NCBI GenBank assembly: GCA_900754695.1
Contig: CAAEDU010000095.1
Location: 1 to 19,355, forward strand
DNA: 19,355 nt
Direction: 5' to 3'
DNA from: Clostridia bacterium
Lineage (GTDB): Bacteria > Bacillota > Clostridia > Christensenellales > CAG-917
Shown here: positions 1 through 7,147 of the stretch, one piece after another
Layout: the number at the start of each line of letters is the position of its first letter
Position numbering within the stretch: position 1 is the first letter of the stretch
Position numbers and translations under genes: made by a program
Notes under the pieces: generated by a model
What the model was told of the DNA's origin: nothing
What the model saw: only the letters and a program-made list of their open reading frames with translations
Databases searched by the model: none

Positions 1-353
1 GATTTCCGCCTGAACCGCGTCACTCGCCTTGCCAATACGGGTGGGTATTAGCTGCGGCGACTTCCTTGCTCAGCCAAAAATCGGCGGGCGCGGAACTGCT
101 CGCACCTCAGAGCAAGAGATTTTCGGATGATTTTGCTCCGGCGGAACGCAGGCAATAGTATACATATTGTCAAGTTTCGGCTGTGCAAAAGCGCCGAAAA
201 GAATTGCTCCGAGGCCAGTTCGTATTATTCCGGTCTGGCATAGGGGACGCCGCAGGCGGTTTTCTCCTCCTTTCGTGCGGGACGCCTTTGCCTGTTCCGT
301 GCGGGGCGCCTTTGCGAGTTTCTTTTATCAAAAGGGGCGCGGCAAAGTTTGGG
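1..353. other. Non-coding left flank with nested palindromes
   Basis: I see no convincing gene here; short open frames lack ribosome-binding sites and cross palindromes. Visible structure: AATAC/GTATT hairpin at 34-38/45-49; a nested stem-loop at 68-126 (annotated separately); CAATA/TATTG around 153-169; TTTCGGC/GCCGAAA at 175-181/193-199; and a 17-base direct repeat GTGCGGGnCGCCTTTGC at 275-291 and 299-315 (one mismatch, 24-bp period). This resembles decayed repeat sequence rather than an RNA gene. Confidence 0.6.
66..126. repeat. Palindromic repeat element, left copy
   Basis: A nested stem-loop. The outer stem AAAATC (77-82) pairs with GATTTT (118-123), reinforced by CC/GG beside it. The inner stem TGCTC (97-101) pairs with GAGCA (110-114). 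It shares ordered blocks with the element at 19287-19342: GCTCAGCCAAA (68-78), GCGGGCGC (84-91) and GCTCGC (98-103). The stems differ between the copies but still pair, which suggests a structured repeat family. Confidence 0.5.
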
Positions 354-382
354 TTGAGTTACGCGCGCGCGTATGGTATCAT
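354..382 (+). promoter_or_regulatory. Sigma-70-type promoter of ABC operon
   Basis: The -35 box is TTGAGT (354-359) and the -10 box is TATCAT (377-382), with a 17-bp spacer. The predicted start lies near 389, about 70 bases before the first gene of the exporter operon and exactly where an 18-bp palindrome begins. Found by eye only. Confidence 0.55.
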
Positions 383-388
383 ATCGGT

Positions 389-406
389 GTATAGTATATA
401 CTATAC
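389..406. promoter_or_regulatory. Perfect 18-bp palindromic operator candidate
   Basis: GTATAGTATATACTATAC reads identically on both strands. It sits just after the -10 box, over the predicted transcription start, the classic place for a repressor operator. GntR/YtrA-type and similar dimeric regulators of ABC transporter operons bind AT-rich palindromes of this kind, but no regulator gene lies in the window. A very short hairpin in the leader RNA is the alternative reading. Confidence 0.6.
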
Positions 407-460
407 CACAACTGCCGCCGCGGTCCGCGCGGTCGGGCATGACAGGGCACAGAGGTGAAA

Positions 461-1138
461 ATGGGCGACTGTATTCTCGAAGCCAAAGGCATAAGAAAAT
501 CCTACACCGTGGGCGACATCACAGCCGAGGTGTTGAAGGGCATTGACCTCTTTGTGGACGAAGGGGAGTTTGTCGCCGTGGTCGGCGAGTCCGGCAGCGG
601 CAAGTCCACTTTGCTCTACATCCTCGCGGGCATCGACAAGCCCACCGAGGGCAGCGTCACCCTCGTGGGACGGGATCTTTCTTCCGTCTCGGACGAGGAG
701 CTCGCCGCCATGCGCAGGAGAGAGATCTCTTTCGTCTATCAGTTCGACAACCTCGTCCCCCATCTCACCGCATACGAGAACATCGTGCTCCCCCTACGCC
801 TGGACGGCAAAAAGGAGCGCGACTATGCCGAGTCCGTCGCCGAGGCGTGCAGGTTCCTCGGCATAGAGGAGAGACTGCGCAACCTGCCTTCGCAGCTTTC
901 GGGCGGCGAGCAGCAGCGCGTAGCCCTCGCCCGCGCGCTTGCCACCGACCCCAAACTCATCTTCCTCGACGAGCCCACGGGCAGCCTGGACAGAGAGAGA
1001 GGGCGCCAGGTGATGGAACTGCTCGGGCGCATCAACAGCGAAAAGGGGGTCGCCCTCGTGATGGTCACTCACTCCGCCGCCCACGCCGCATATGCATCGC
1101 GGCAGGTGGAGATCGTTGACGGGATGATCGTAAGATGA
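461..1138 (+). CDS. ABC transporter ATP-binding protein (LolD/MacB type)
   Basis: This is the cytoplasmic ATPase that energises the FtsX-like permease encoded next. The 225-aa product has a complete nucleotide-binding domain: Walker A GESGSGKS (42-49), Q-loop Gln94, signature LSGGEQ (146-151), Walker B LIFLDEP (166-172) with catalytic Glu, D-loop GSLD, and switch His204. Length and the 'VYQFDNLVPHLTAYENI' stretch fit the LolD/MacB/BceA branch, which drives export, lipoprotein handling or peptide resistance rather than uptake. ATG 461 is chosen over GTG 455 because that GTG lies inside the Shine-Dalgarno AGAGGTG (451-457). The stop overlaps the permease start in ATGA, so translation is coupled. 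The substrate is unknown. Confidence 0.93.
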   Translation: MGDCILEAKGIRKSYTVGDITAEVLKGIDLFVDEGEFVAVVGESGSGKSTLLYILAGIDKPTEGSVTLVGRDLSSVSDEELAAMRRREISFVYQFDNLVPHLTAYENIVLPLRLDGKKERDYAESVAEACRFLGIEERLRNLPSQLSGGEQQRVALARALATDPKLIFLDEPTGSLDRERGRQVMELLGRINSEKGVALVMVTHSAAHAAYASRQVEIVDGMIVR

Positions 1139-3564
1139 CACTTTCTCTCGCGCTCAAAAGTCTGAAAGCGAAACCGCTGCGCACCGTGGCGTCCGTGCTT
1201 GCGGTCGCCGTTGCCGTGGCGATGTTTTTCTGCATGTTTTCGTTTGAAAGCGCGGTTTATCGTTACGTTTTTGAGGTTGAAACTGCCGATTTCGGCGACA
1301 GCGACATCATGATCACCGCCAAGAGCGGCGGGGACAGGATCGCGCTCGTGCAGCCGCTTTACGATGTCGAGGGGGTGGAGAGCGTCACCCCCACCGTCTC
1401 CGTCTATGCGCTTACGGCGTTCGGGGATGAGGAGGACGAGGAGTATCTCCGCCTGAGAGGTTTCGATGAGGGCGGCATAGCGGGGCTCGAGGGGCTGGAG
1501 ATCATAGCGGGTGACCTCGAATTGCGTTCGGACGACGTCGTCATCTCAAAGGCGACTGCGGAGAGATTCTCTCTGCGCGTCGACGATCGGCTCCCCGTGC
1601 GGGGCATGACTTCGGGCGGAAAGCAGGTCAATTTCTATGTCGGCGCCATCGCCGAAAACAGGGGACCTTTCGCCGCCGATTCGCCATATACCGTGCTCGG
1701 GAGCGCATCGAGGGTGTCCTCGCTCATCATCGCGGGCACCGTCTATAACGAGATCTATGTCACGGCGGAGGAGGGTGCAGACCTTTCCGAGCTCAGAGAG
1801 CGCATCGCCGCCATGCCGGAATATGCCTCCCTCACCGTCTCGGAGTGCCTGGACGAGGAGTATATCACGACGCGCGCGCGCAATATCGCCTCTCCCGTGA
1901 CCATCGCGGGGGCGGCGGTGGCGTTGCTTGCGGTGGTCGCCGTGGCGCTGGTGTTCACGGCGGGGGTGCGGGACAGGCGCGCCTATGCCGCAAAACTCGC
2001 CCTCGTCGGCGCGACAAAGAAGAGGATCGCGGCACTGTTCGCGACCGAGAGCGCGGTCACGGCTCTGCTCGGCGCGGTGCTCGGATCGCTGCTCGCGGTG
2101 GGGGTGTTCGCCCTCATGATCGCGGTGGTGCTCTCATCGGTGACTGCGTTTGCCGTGGACGCTCTGCTGCTCTTTGCCGCAGCCGTGACGGGCGCGGTCA
2201 CGGCGTTTGCCGCGTCGCTCTATCCGCTGGTGAAGGTGTTCCGCTCCACCGCGAGGGAGAACCTCGTGGGCAGCGTCGGACGCCGTAGAGCGGGCGTCGT
2301 CACCGCTTCGGCGCTCGCAGCCGTCACCCTTGTGCTGCTGCTTGTCGAGAACCTCGTGCCGGGCGCCAAAGGGGCGCTTTCCGCGGTGGATCTCGTGCTC
2401 GTCATCGCTTGTGCGGCTGCCGCCGCTCCCGTCCTCGTAAGAGCCCTCGGCAGGTCGCTTTCCCGCACTAACAGCCCTTCGCTCATGGTCGCGGGGATGT
2501 CTGCGGCGAGGGAGAGAAAGGCTTCGAGCGCGTCCCAGATCCTTGCCGTCGGCATGACGGTCTCGATGTTGCTGTTCACGGCGTGGTCGCTGACCACTTC
2601 CGTATTCTCGGGGTTTACGGCGGAATTCGAGAGGATGATCCTCGTCACCAATGTCTCGGCGGAGACGGACACTTCCGATTTCACTTCCGTAGACGGCGTG
2701 AACTCCGCGCATCTCATGGTATGGCGGCAGGCGACGCTCTCCGCGGATGGCATCGACGCCCGCTCCGTCAACGTGCTCGGGAGCGCGGACGCCCTCGGGC
2801 TCGTCGATTTTGAATATCTCACTTCCCGCGAGGACGCCGAACGCGCGCTCGCAGAAGGTAAAGTCGTGCTCGACCGCTCCGTGTCCGAGCTTTACGGCGT
2901 CAAGGCGGGCGACACCGTTCGCCTGGATGTGGACGGCACGGTGCGGGAGTTCGAGGTGGGGGCGCTCGTCAGGCACAACCTCTTCAACGGCGGATATGTC
3001 ATCGTGTCTGCGGAGGCGCTGAAAGAGGCGTACGACCTTAGTCCCGACACCGTGGTACTCACCGCGGACGGGGATATCGAGACCGTCGCGGAAGAGGTGC
3101 GGTCGCGCTTTGCGGACAGGAACTATTACGCCTTGCCCGCGCTCGCCGCCTATGAGTGGGACACCAAGTCGCTGGAAAACGTCTTCGACCTCATCGCGGC
3201 GCTCGCGTTCATGCTCACGGCGTTGGAGTTCGCCGTTGCGCTTGCGGGCGCGGCGGCGGGCAGAGCGTATGCGGGCAGGACACGCAGCACCCTGCTTTGC
3301 GCGGGGCTTTCAAAGCGCGGACTGCTCGGGGCGGAGACTGCGGAACAGACTCTGTCCGCGGTGTGCGCGTTCGTCTTCGCGCTGCCCGCGAGCGCGCTCG
3401 CGGCGCTGTGCCTCGTCAACGCGCTCAGCCTCTTCGGGCTGTATTTCGGGTTTATGTACAATGTCGGAGCCGCGCTCGCGGCGGGGCTCGCCGTGCTTGC
3501 GGCATACGCGCTCGTGCCCGTTGTGTTCGGGTTCAAACGCGGCTATGGGATGAGGAGAGAATAA
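1135..3564 (+). CDS. FtsX-like ABC transporter permease
   Basis: An 809-aa membrane protein of the MacB/FtsX (DUF214) type, the partner of the upstream ATPase. An N-terminal membrane segment near residues 14-34 is followed by an extracytoplasmic domain (~38-250). Membrane helices lie at about 253-275, 305-335, 340-365, 388-405 and 417-440, another near 470-495, then a second outside domain (~500-680) and three helices to the C-terminus. That is a duplicated FtsX layout with about ten membrane segments, larger than the ~400-aa MacB half-permeases and closer to the large Bacillota permeases. It starts in a 4-base ATGA overlap with the ATPase gene and its TAA shares one base with the next ATG. 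Such systems are mechanotransducers or export factors; the substrate cannot be told from the sequence. Confidence 0.88.
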   Translation: MTLSLALKSLKAKPLRTVASVLAVAVAVAMFFCMFSFESAVYRYVFEVETADFGDSDIMITAKSGGDRIALVQPLYDVEGVESVTPTVSVYALTAFGDEEDEEYLRLRGFDEGGIAGLEGLEIIAGDLELRSDDVVISKATAERFSLRVDDRLPVRGMTSGGKQVNFYVGAIAENRGPFAADSPYTVLGSASRVSSLIIAGTVYNEIYVTAEEGADLSELRERIAAMPEYASLTVSECLDEEYITTRARNIASPVTIAGAAVALLAVVAVALVFTAGVRDRRAYAAKLALVGATKKRIAALFATESAVTALLGAVLGSLLAVGVFALMIAVVLSSVTAFAVDALLLFAAAVTGAVTAFAASLYPLVKVFRSTARENLVGSVGRRRAGVVTASALAAVTLVLLLVENLVPGAKGALSAVDLVLVIACAAAAAPVLVRALGRSLSRTNSPSLMVAGMSAARERKASSASQILAVGMTVSMLLFTAWSLTTSVFSGFTAEFERMILVTNVSAETDTSDFTSVDGVNSAHLMVWRQATLSADGIDARSVNVLGSADALGLVDFEYLTSREDAERALAEGKVVLDRSVSELYGVKAGDTVRLDVDGTVREFEVGALVRHNLFNGGYVIVSAEALKEAYDLSPDTVVLTADGDIETVAEEVRSRFADRNYYALPALAAYEWDTKSLENVFDLIAALAFMLTALEFAVALAGAAAGRAYAGRTRSTLLCAGLSKRGLLGAETAEQTLSAVCAFVFALPASALAALCLVNALSLFGLYFGFMYNVGAALAAGLAVLAAYALVPVVFGFKRGYGMRRE

Positions 3565-5375
3565 TGAGGGCTTCTTTCGCGAAAAAGAGATTTGCGTTTC
3601 GCGCCGCAGTCGCGGCGGCGCTCGTTCTGCTGATCGTCGCCATGTCGGCGGTGTGTCTTTCCGCCTGCAACGACGATGACGGACCCGATCCTGCCGCGGA
3701 AAGGGCGGAAGCGGTCAACGCTCTCAAAGTCAACACGCTTGCGGCGCTGGACGCGAAATGGGCTCCGGGGCTCACGGATGCCGAGATCATCGCTCTTGCG
3801 AGCCCCGGCAGCTACATCGAAGCCACGCTTTGGACGGAGATGCTCGCGGAGGTGGTCTCCGCCTCCCGCTTGCAGACGGGCAAGATCCGCACCGCGGCGG
3901 AGTTCATAGCGTCGGATGAGGGCAGGAAACTTTTCGCGGACGCGGCGGGCAACCTCGACTCCGCGATGGAACTCGTGGACGCGCTCGGTCTCACCTCCGA
4001 GGACGTGAGCGAGCTCGGATTCGATCTGCTTTGCGCGGTGGTCTCCGAGACCCGCGCCATGTACACGGAAGTTGCAAACAGGCTGAACGCCATCAAAGAT
4101 AAGGTGCTCGGCGCCGGCAACGAGAATATCGCCGCCGCGGCGGAACGCGCGGAGAGGATCGTCGAGTCCTTCGGCAAGGACGAGGCGTCGGCTGCCGAAA
4201 GCGTGGCGCAGACTCTCAAAGCGCTCGGCGAGGCGGAGGAGGGCGTCAAGACGGTGCTCGCCTTTGCCTATGACACCGAGAGGATCTTCGGCACGGGGGA
4301 GAGCGGCGAGGGACTCGCGGGTCTCATCGGGAGCGCGGCGGAGGGCGAAGGAGCTCTTGCAAACGTTTCCGAGAGGGAGATGTTCGCGTGGCTGGACGGC
4401 GTACTCGCGGGGTTTGAAGAGTTCGGCAAGAGCATGACCGCAGAGAAGATCGCGAGCGTCAAAGCGGCGCTTGCGAGCGTGCGCGAGTGTTTCCAAGGGT
4501 TCGCGCAGCCCGTCGAGGTGGTCAGAGACGTCATGGAGTGGCTGAGGGGCGCGGAGGAGCTTTTGGGCGAGGTGCCCTTCCTCACGGGCGCGATCGCCGC
4601 GGCGACTGACGTCATCTACGAGCGCGGAGAAGACGGGGGATATACCTACGACTTCGTGCGCAGGCTCAAGCTGCTCGCGGGTGAGGAGGACGGGACTCTT
4701 GCGGACATCAATTCCTACATCCTGGCGGGGGAGGCGATCCTCTCCTTTGCCGAGGTCTACGACGCGCAGGCGGTCAAGGACGAGCTGAAACAGCTCGCGG
4801 AAAACGGAGGCGAGATGACCACGCTCGTCATCTATGCGATGGCGCTGATGTTTGAGGCGTCGGAGCAGGAGGGCGAGGACATCGAGTTTACGGACGACAT
4901 CGCGGCGCTCGCGGTCGCGCTCCTCACCGAGGTGATGGGCAGCGCCACGGAGACGGCGTGGAACAACTATGTCTCCGACCCCGAGAAATATCAAAACAGC
5001 CTGAGGATATTCTCCGGGCTGGTGCTGGGCTTTGCGGAGGTGCTCAACGAGAACATCGCCGCGCACGGCGGCACCCGCGTGGATATCAACGTCACGTCGG
5101 ACGGTCCTTACACCGCGGAGTGGTACGCCGAGGTGGTCAGGATCCGCCGCGAGACCATTGAACGCGCGGGCGCGTTCACGGAAGAGGACGCTCTCTCCTC
5201 CGTCGCGGTCGGCATCATCGGGGAGTATGTGGACAAGTGCTATGCCTCCCTCCCCGACATCGAGAGAGCGGTGAGCGCGGGATGGGTGGAGGACGCGGAG
5301 TCCGAGGAGGCGAAACTCGTCACCGAGATGGCGGCAAACAACCCGATCTTCATGCTCCTTGCCATGTTCATGTGA
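3564..5375 (+). CDS. Large secreted lipoprotein, unknown function
   Basis: I do not recognise a family. The 603-aa product begins with a basic n-region (MRASFAKKRF), a hydrophobic core (~12-31) and a lipobox LSAC with the lipidated Cys at 35, followed by an acidic NDDD stretch. It is therefore predicted to be exported and anchored to the outer face of the membrane. The rest is Ala/Glu-rich and apparently almost all helical, with no cysteines that look like metal ligands and no obvious enzyme motif. It follows the FtsX permease in TAATG (stop and start share one base), with AGGAGAGA just upstream. The open frame extends upstream of 3564, but those codons overlap the permease in another frame. 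Inference: an accessory or substrate lipoprotein of this ABC system. Confidence 0.8.
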   Translation: MRASFAKKRFAFRAAVAAALVLLIVAMSAVCLSACNDDDGPDPAAERAEAVNALKVNTLAALDAKWAPGLTDAEIIALASPGSYIEATLWTEMLAEVVSASRLQTGKIRTAAEFIASDEGRKLFADAAGNLDSAMELVDALGLTSEDVSELGFDLLCAVVSETRAMYTEVANRLNAIKDKVLGAGNENIAAAAERAERIVESFGKDEASAAESVAQTLKALGEAEEGVKTVLAFAYDTERIFGTGESGEGLAGLIGSAAEGEGALANVSEREMFAWLDGVLAGFEEFGKSMTAEKIASVKAALASVRECFQGFAQPVEVVRDVMEWLRGAEELLGEVPFLTGAIAAATDVIYERGEDGGYTYDFVRRLKLLAGEEDGTLADINSYILAGEAILSFAEVYDAQAVKDELKQLAENGGEMTTLVIYAMALMFEASEQEGEDIEFTDDIAALAVALLTEVMGSATETAWNNYVSDPEKYQNSLRIFSGLVLGFAEVLNENIAAHGGTRVDINVTSDGPYTAEWYAEVVRIRRETIERAGAFTEEDALSSVAVGIIGEYVDKCYASLPDIERAVSAGWVEDAESEEAKLVTEMAANNPIFMLLAMFM

Positions 5376-5483
5376 CGTGCCTCGGGCAAGACGCGATAAG
5401 ACGCTTTCTGTTTCCGTGTGGCGGACCCCGCCCGTTCCAAGCATCGCGGAGGAGCGATGACGCCATGCGAGGGGGCAAAACGG
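5376..5483. other. Intergenic stretch with two small hairpins
   Basis: After the lipoprotein stop there are two short stems: GGCGG/CCGCC (5420-5424/5428-5432) and CATCGC/GCGATG (5442-5447/5454-5459, loop GGAGGA). Neither has a proper T-run, so termination of the ABC operon here is uncertain. Confidence 0.35.
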
Positions 5484-5511
5484 TTGACAAATCCGTTAAG
5501 GATGATATGAT
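5484..5511 (+). promoter_or_regulatory. Strong promoter of candidate small RNA
   Basis: A perfect -35 TTGACA (5484-5489) and a -10 TATGAT (5506-5511), 16 bp apart. The start is predicted near 5518. No gene with a ribosome-binding site follows before the terminator at 5587-5614. Confidence 0.65.
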
Positions 5512-5517
5512 AAAGAC

Positions 5518-5614
5518 GTCCCAAACGATGAGCTTTCGGAGTGCAAGACGGCAATAACGACTTCAGCGCGTGTCACGCGCGTGTTTGCCGACGCTCTCCG
5601 GGCGTCGGTTTTTT
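5518..5614 (+). ncRNA. Candidate ~95-nt small RNA or leader
   Basis: The unit runs from a strong promoter to an intrinsic terminator with no credible reading frame between. Internal structure: hairpin GCGCG (5566-5570), loop TGTCA, CGCGC (5576-5580), which can be enclosed by CGGCAA (5549-5554) pairing with TTGCCG (5585-5590). That outer helix shares 5587-5590 with the 5' arm of the terminator, so the two compete, as in attenuators and riboswitches. I could not match it to 6S RNA, SRP RNA, tmRNA or a riboswitch class I know. Confidence 0.45.
5587..5614 (+). terminator. Intrinsic terminator
   Basis: GCGTCGG (5602-5608) pairs with CCGACGC (5588-5594) around the loop TCTCCGG and is followed directly by six T (5609-5614). 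This is a textbook rho-independent terminator on the + strand. Confidence 0.85.
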
Positions 5615-5698
5615 CGTCCCGCAAACTGCGGAGACGGCGGCGGGACACGGAGCAAACGGCGCCCCCTGTGATGCGATGACACGTCGCGGGTCAAAACC

Positions 5699-5833
5699 GG
5701 GGTCCCCGTCGCAAAATCTTCGATTTTGGGATGGGGCTAAACTCGGGGTCCCCGGACGAAAATCTCTGATTTTCGGCTGGGGCTAAACTCGGGGTCCCCG
5801 TCGCAAAATCTTTGATTTTGTGATGGGGCTAAA
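5699..5833. repeat. Three tandem 46-bp hairpin repeats
   Basis: Three units start with GGGGTCCCC at 5699, 5745 and 5791, an exact 46-bp period; the last is cut at GGGGCTAAA. Within each, a 15-base arm beginning CCCCG pairs with an arm ending TGGGG around a 3-base loop (5704-5736, 5750-5782, 5796-5828). The third copy pairs fully with two G-T wobbles; the first two each have one mismatch. Several differences between units are compensatory. There are no unique spacers, so it is not CRISPR. It ends just before the ribosome-binding site of the next gene. Confidence 0.85.
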
Positions 5834-5844
5834 AAGGAGAAGAT

Positions 5845-6096
5845 ATGAAAAGGATAGGTGTTGTGGGCATAGTGCTCAAAGGCGACCGTGAGACGGTGAT
5901 GGAGATGCAGAACGTGCTGTCGGATTTCGCCGACGTCATCGTGGGCAGGATGGGCGTGCCGAGGAAGGAAGCCAACGCCATAGCCCTCATCGTTGAAGGC
6001 TCGTCGGAGCGCATCTCCGCGCTCACGGGCAGGCTCGGGAAGTTCCCGGAGCTTGCGGTCAAGTCCGCGATGACGGCATTCGAGGTCGCGGAATAA
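5845..6096 (+). CDS. TM1266-family iron-only hydrogenase system regulator
   Basis: The 83-aa product matches the small ACT/NikR-C-like TM1266 family, annotated as a putative regulator of the [FeFe]-hydrogenase system. Recognisable pieces are the N-terminal strand RIGVVGIVLKG, the central VGRMGVPRKEANAIALIVEG and the C-terminal TGRLGKFPELAVKSAMT. Length is typical for the family. It has no DNA-binding domain, so in known ferredoxin-like folds of this type it would act as a ligand-binding oligomer; that role is unproven. The start is fixed by AGGAG (5835-5839) six bases before the ATG. No hydrogenase or hydEFG gene is in the window; the next gene is an ABC binding protein 63 bases on. The 46-bp repeats abut its leader. 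Confidence 0.8.
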   Translation: MKRIGVVGIVLKGDRETVMEMQNVLSDFADVIVGRMGVPRKEANAIALIVEGSSERISALTGRLGKFPELAVKSAMTAFEVAE

Positions 6097-6103
6097 ACGA
6101 GGT

Positions 6104-6131
6104 AATATCACCGAAAAAAGGTGTTTATATT
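6104..6131 (+). other. Weak hairpin between regulator and importer
   Basis: CACC (6109-6112) pairs with GGTG (6120-6123) around GAAAAAA, and AATAT with ATATT outside a short bulge. An AT-rich tail follows. It may be a weak terminator or a transcript-processing hairpin; evidence is slight. Confidence 0.25.
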
Positions 6132-6159
6132 GCGAAAATAAAACTTAAAGAGGTATATT

Positions 6160-7146
6160 ATGAAAAAAACACTCAAAACTTTGGTGGCTGTGCTTATGGT
6201 CGCCGCACTCATCGCGGCGTTCGCGGTGGGGCTCGCCGCCTGCAACGATAAGGGTGAGCAAGGCAGCGATTTCGACTCTGTGTTTTATGACGCCTCCGCG
6301 GCTTCCGAAAAGGGCGGCGGCAGCGGCACACTCGAGCTCTATGTCCCCGACGGCGCGCCCGCACTCGCGGTGGCAAAATTCATTGCGGAAAGGGATACCC
6401 TCACCGTCGCGGGATATAAGATCGAGGTCAACATCGTGCCCGCGAATCAGATCGGCGCGCATATGGCGAAGGGGGACGGAGACATCGTCATCATGCCCGC
6501 CAACGCCGGCGTCAACCTCATCATGAAGGGTGCGGAATATAAGTTCGTGTGTTCCAACACCCGCGGCATCCTTTATATGATCTCGCGGACGGAAGGCGCG
6601 GTGACGCCCGCCGACCTTGCCGGCAAGAAAGTCGGGTGCATAGGGCAGGGCGCTGTGCCGGAATATGCGTTCATGACCGTCCTTCAGGCGAACGGGCTTG
6701 CGGACTCCGTCGAAGTGCAGTTCTTCGCGGACGGCGCGGGAGTGCAGTCCGCACTCACCGCCGGGACGATAGACTTCGGCATCGTGGGCGAGCCCGCGGC
6801 GACCGCAGGCGCGTCCAAGGGGTTCTTCACCGTCATGGACATCCAGGCGGAGTTCAACGCCGCGACGGACAGTGAGAGCGGCTTCCCCATGTCCTCCACC
6901 TTTGTGACGAACGAGCTCGCTTCCGACAAGACTTTCATGGACGCGCTCTTCGCGGTGCTGGAGGAGAATGTGGAGTTTATTTCCGATGCGGAGAACGCAA
7001 AGAATATGACCGCGCTCATGCAGGGCGCGGGCAGCACTTCCGCCTATCCTCCCGCCAGCATCCCCCGTTGCAACGTCGGGGTGTACACGGGCGACGACGT
7101 GAAGGCGGCTGTCAAGGATATGACGGAGTTCTTCGCGCAGGCGTAA
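6160..7146 (+). CDS. ABC transporter substrate-binding lipoprotein (NitT/TauT-like)
   Basis: A 328-aa surface lipoprotein that captures the substrate for the permease and ATPase encoded next. The signal peptide is MKKTLKTLVA plus a hydrophobic stretch, with lipobox LAAC and the lipidated Cys28. The mature part has the two-lobe pattern of NMT1/SsuA-like periplasmic-binding proteins: an opening strand ELYVPDGAPALAVAKF, a segment DIVIMPANAGVNLIM where ligand usually sits, LAGKKVGCIGQGAVPEYAF entering the second lobe, and GTIDFGIVGEPAATAG near the hinge. The family takes up nitrate, sulfonates, taurine, thiamine precursors or similar small organics; no motif here picks one. The start is supported by AAAGAGGT (6147-6154). 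It forms an operon with the two genes that follow. Confidence 0.85.
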   Translation: MKKTLKTLVAVLMVAALIAAFAVGLAACNDKGEQGSDFDSVFYDASAASEKGGGSGTLELYVPDGAPALAVAKFIAERDTLTVAGYKIEVNIVPANQIGAHMAKGDGDIVIMPANAGVNLIMKGAEYKFVCSNTRGILYMISRTEGAVTPADLAGKKVGCIGQGAVPEYAFMTVLQANGLADSVEVQFFADGAGVQSALTAGTIDFGIVGEPAATAGASKGFFTVMDIQAEFNAATDSESGFPMSSTFVTNELASDKTFMDALFAVLEENVEFISDAENAKNMTALMQGAGSTSAYPPASIPRCNVGVYTGDDVKAAVKDMTEFFAQA

Positions 7147-7147
7147 A

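Noticed and set aside
167..458. Overlapping 75-91-aa open frames before the first ABC gene
   Set aside because: They cover the promoter, operator palindrome and short direct repeats, with no Shine-Dalgarno.
3543..5444. 633-aa open frame on the - strand opposite the lipoprotein gene
   Set aside because: It mirrors a high-GC coding gene, has no ribosome-binding site and a low-complexity Arg/His-rich product; the + strand gene has signal peptide, lipobox and operon context.
5541..5786. 81-aa open frame on the + strand
   Set aside because: Spans the terminator and two 46-bp repeats, has no ribosome-binding site, and repeats its own peptide from the tandem units.
5699..5833. CRISPR array
   Set aside because: The repeats abut with no unique spacers, only three units exist, and no cas gene is nearby.
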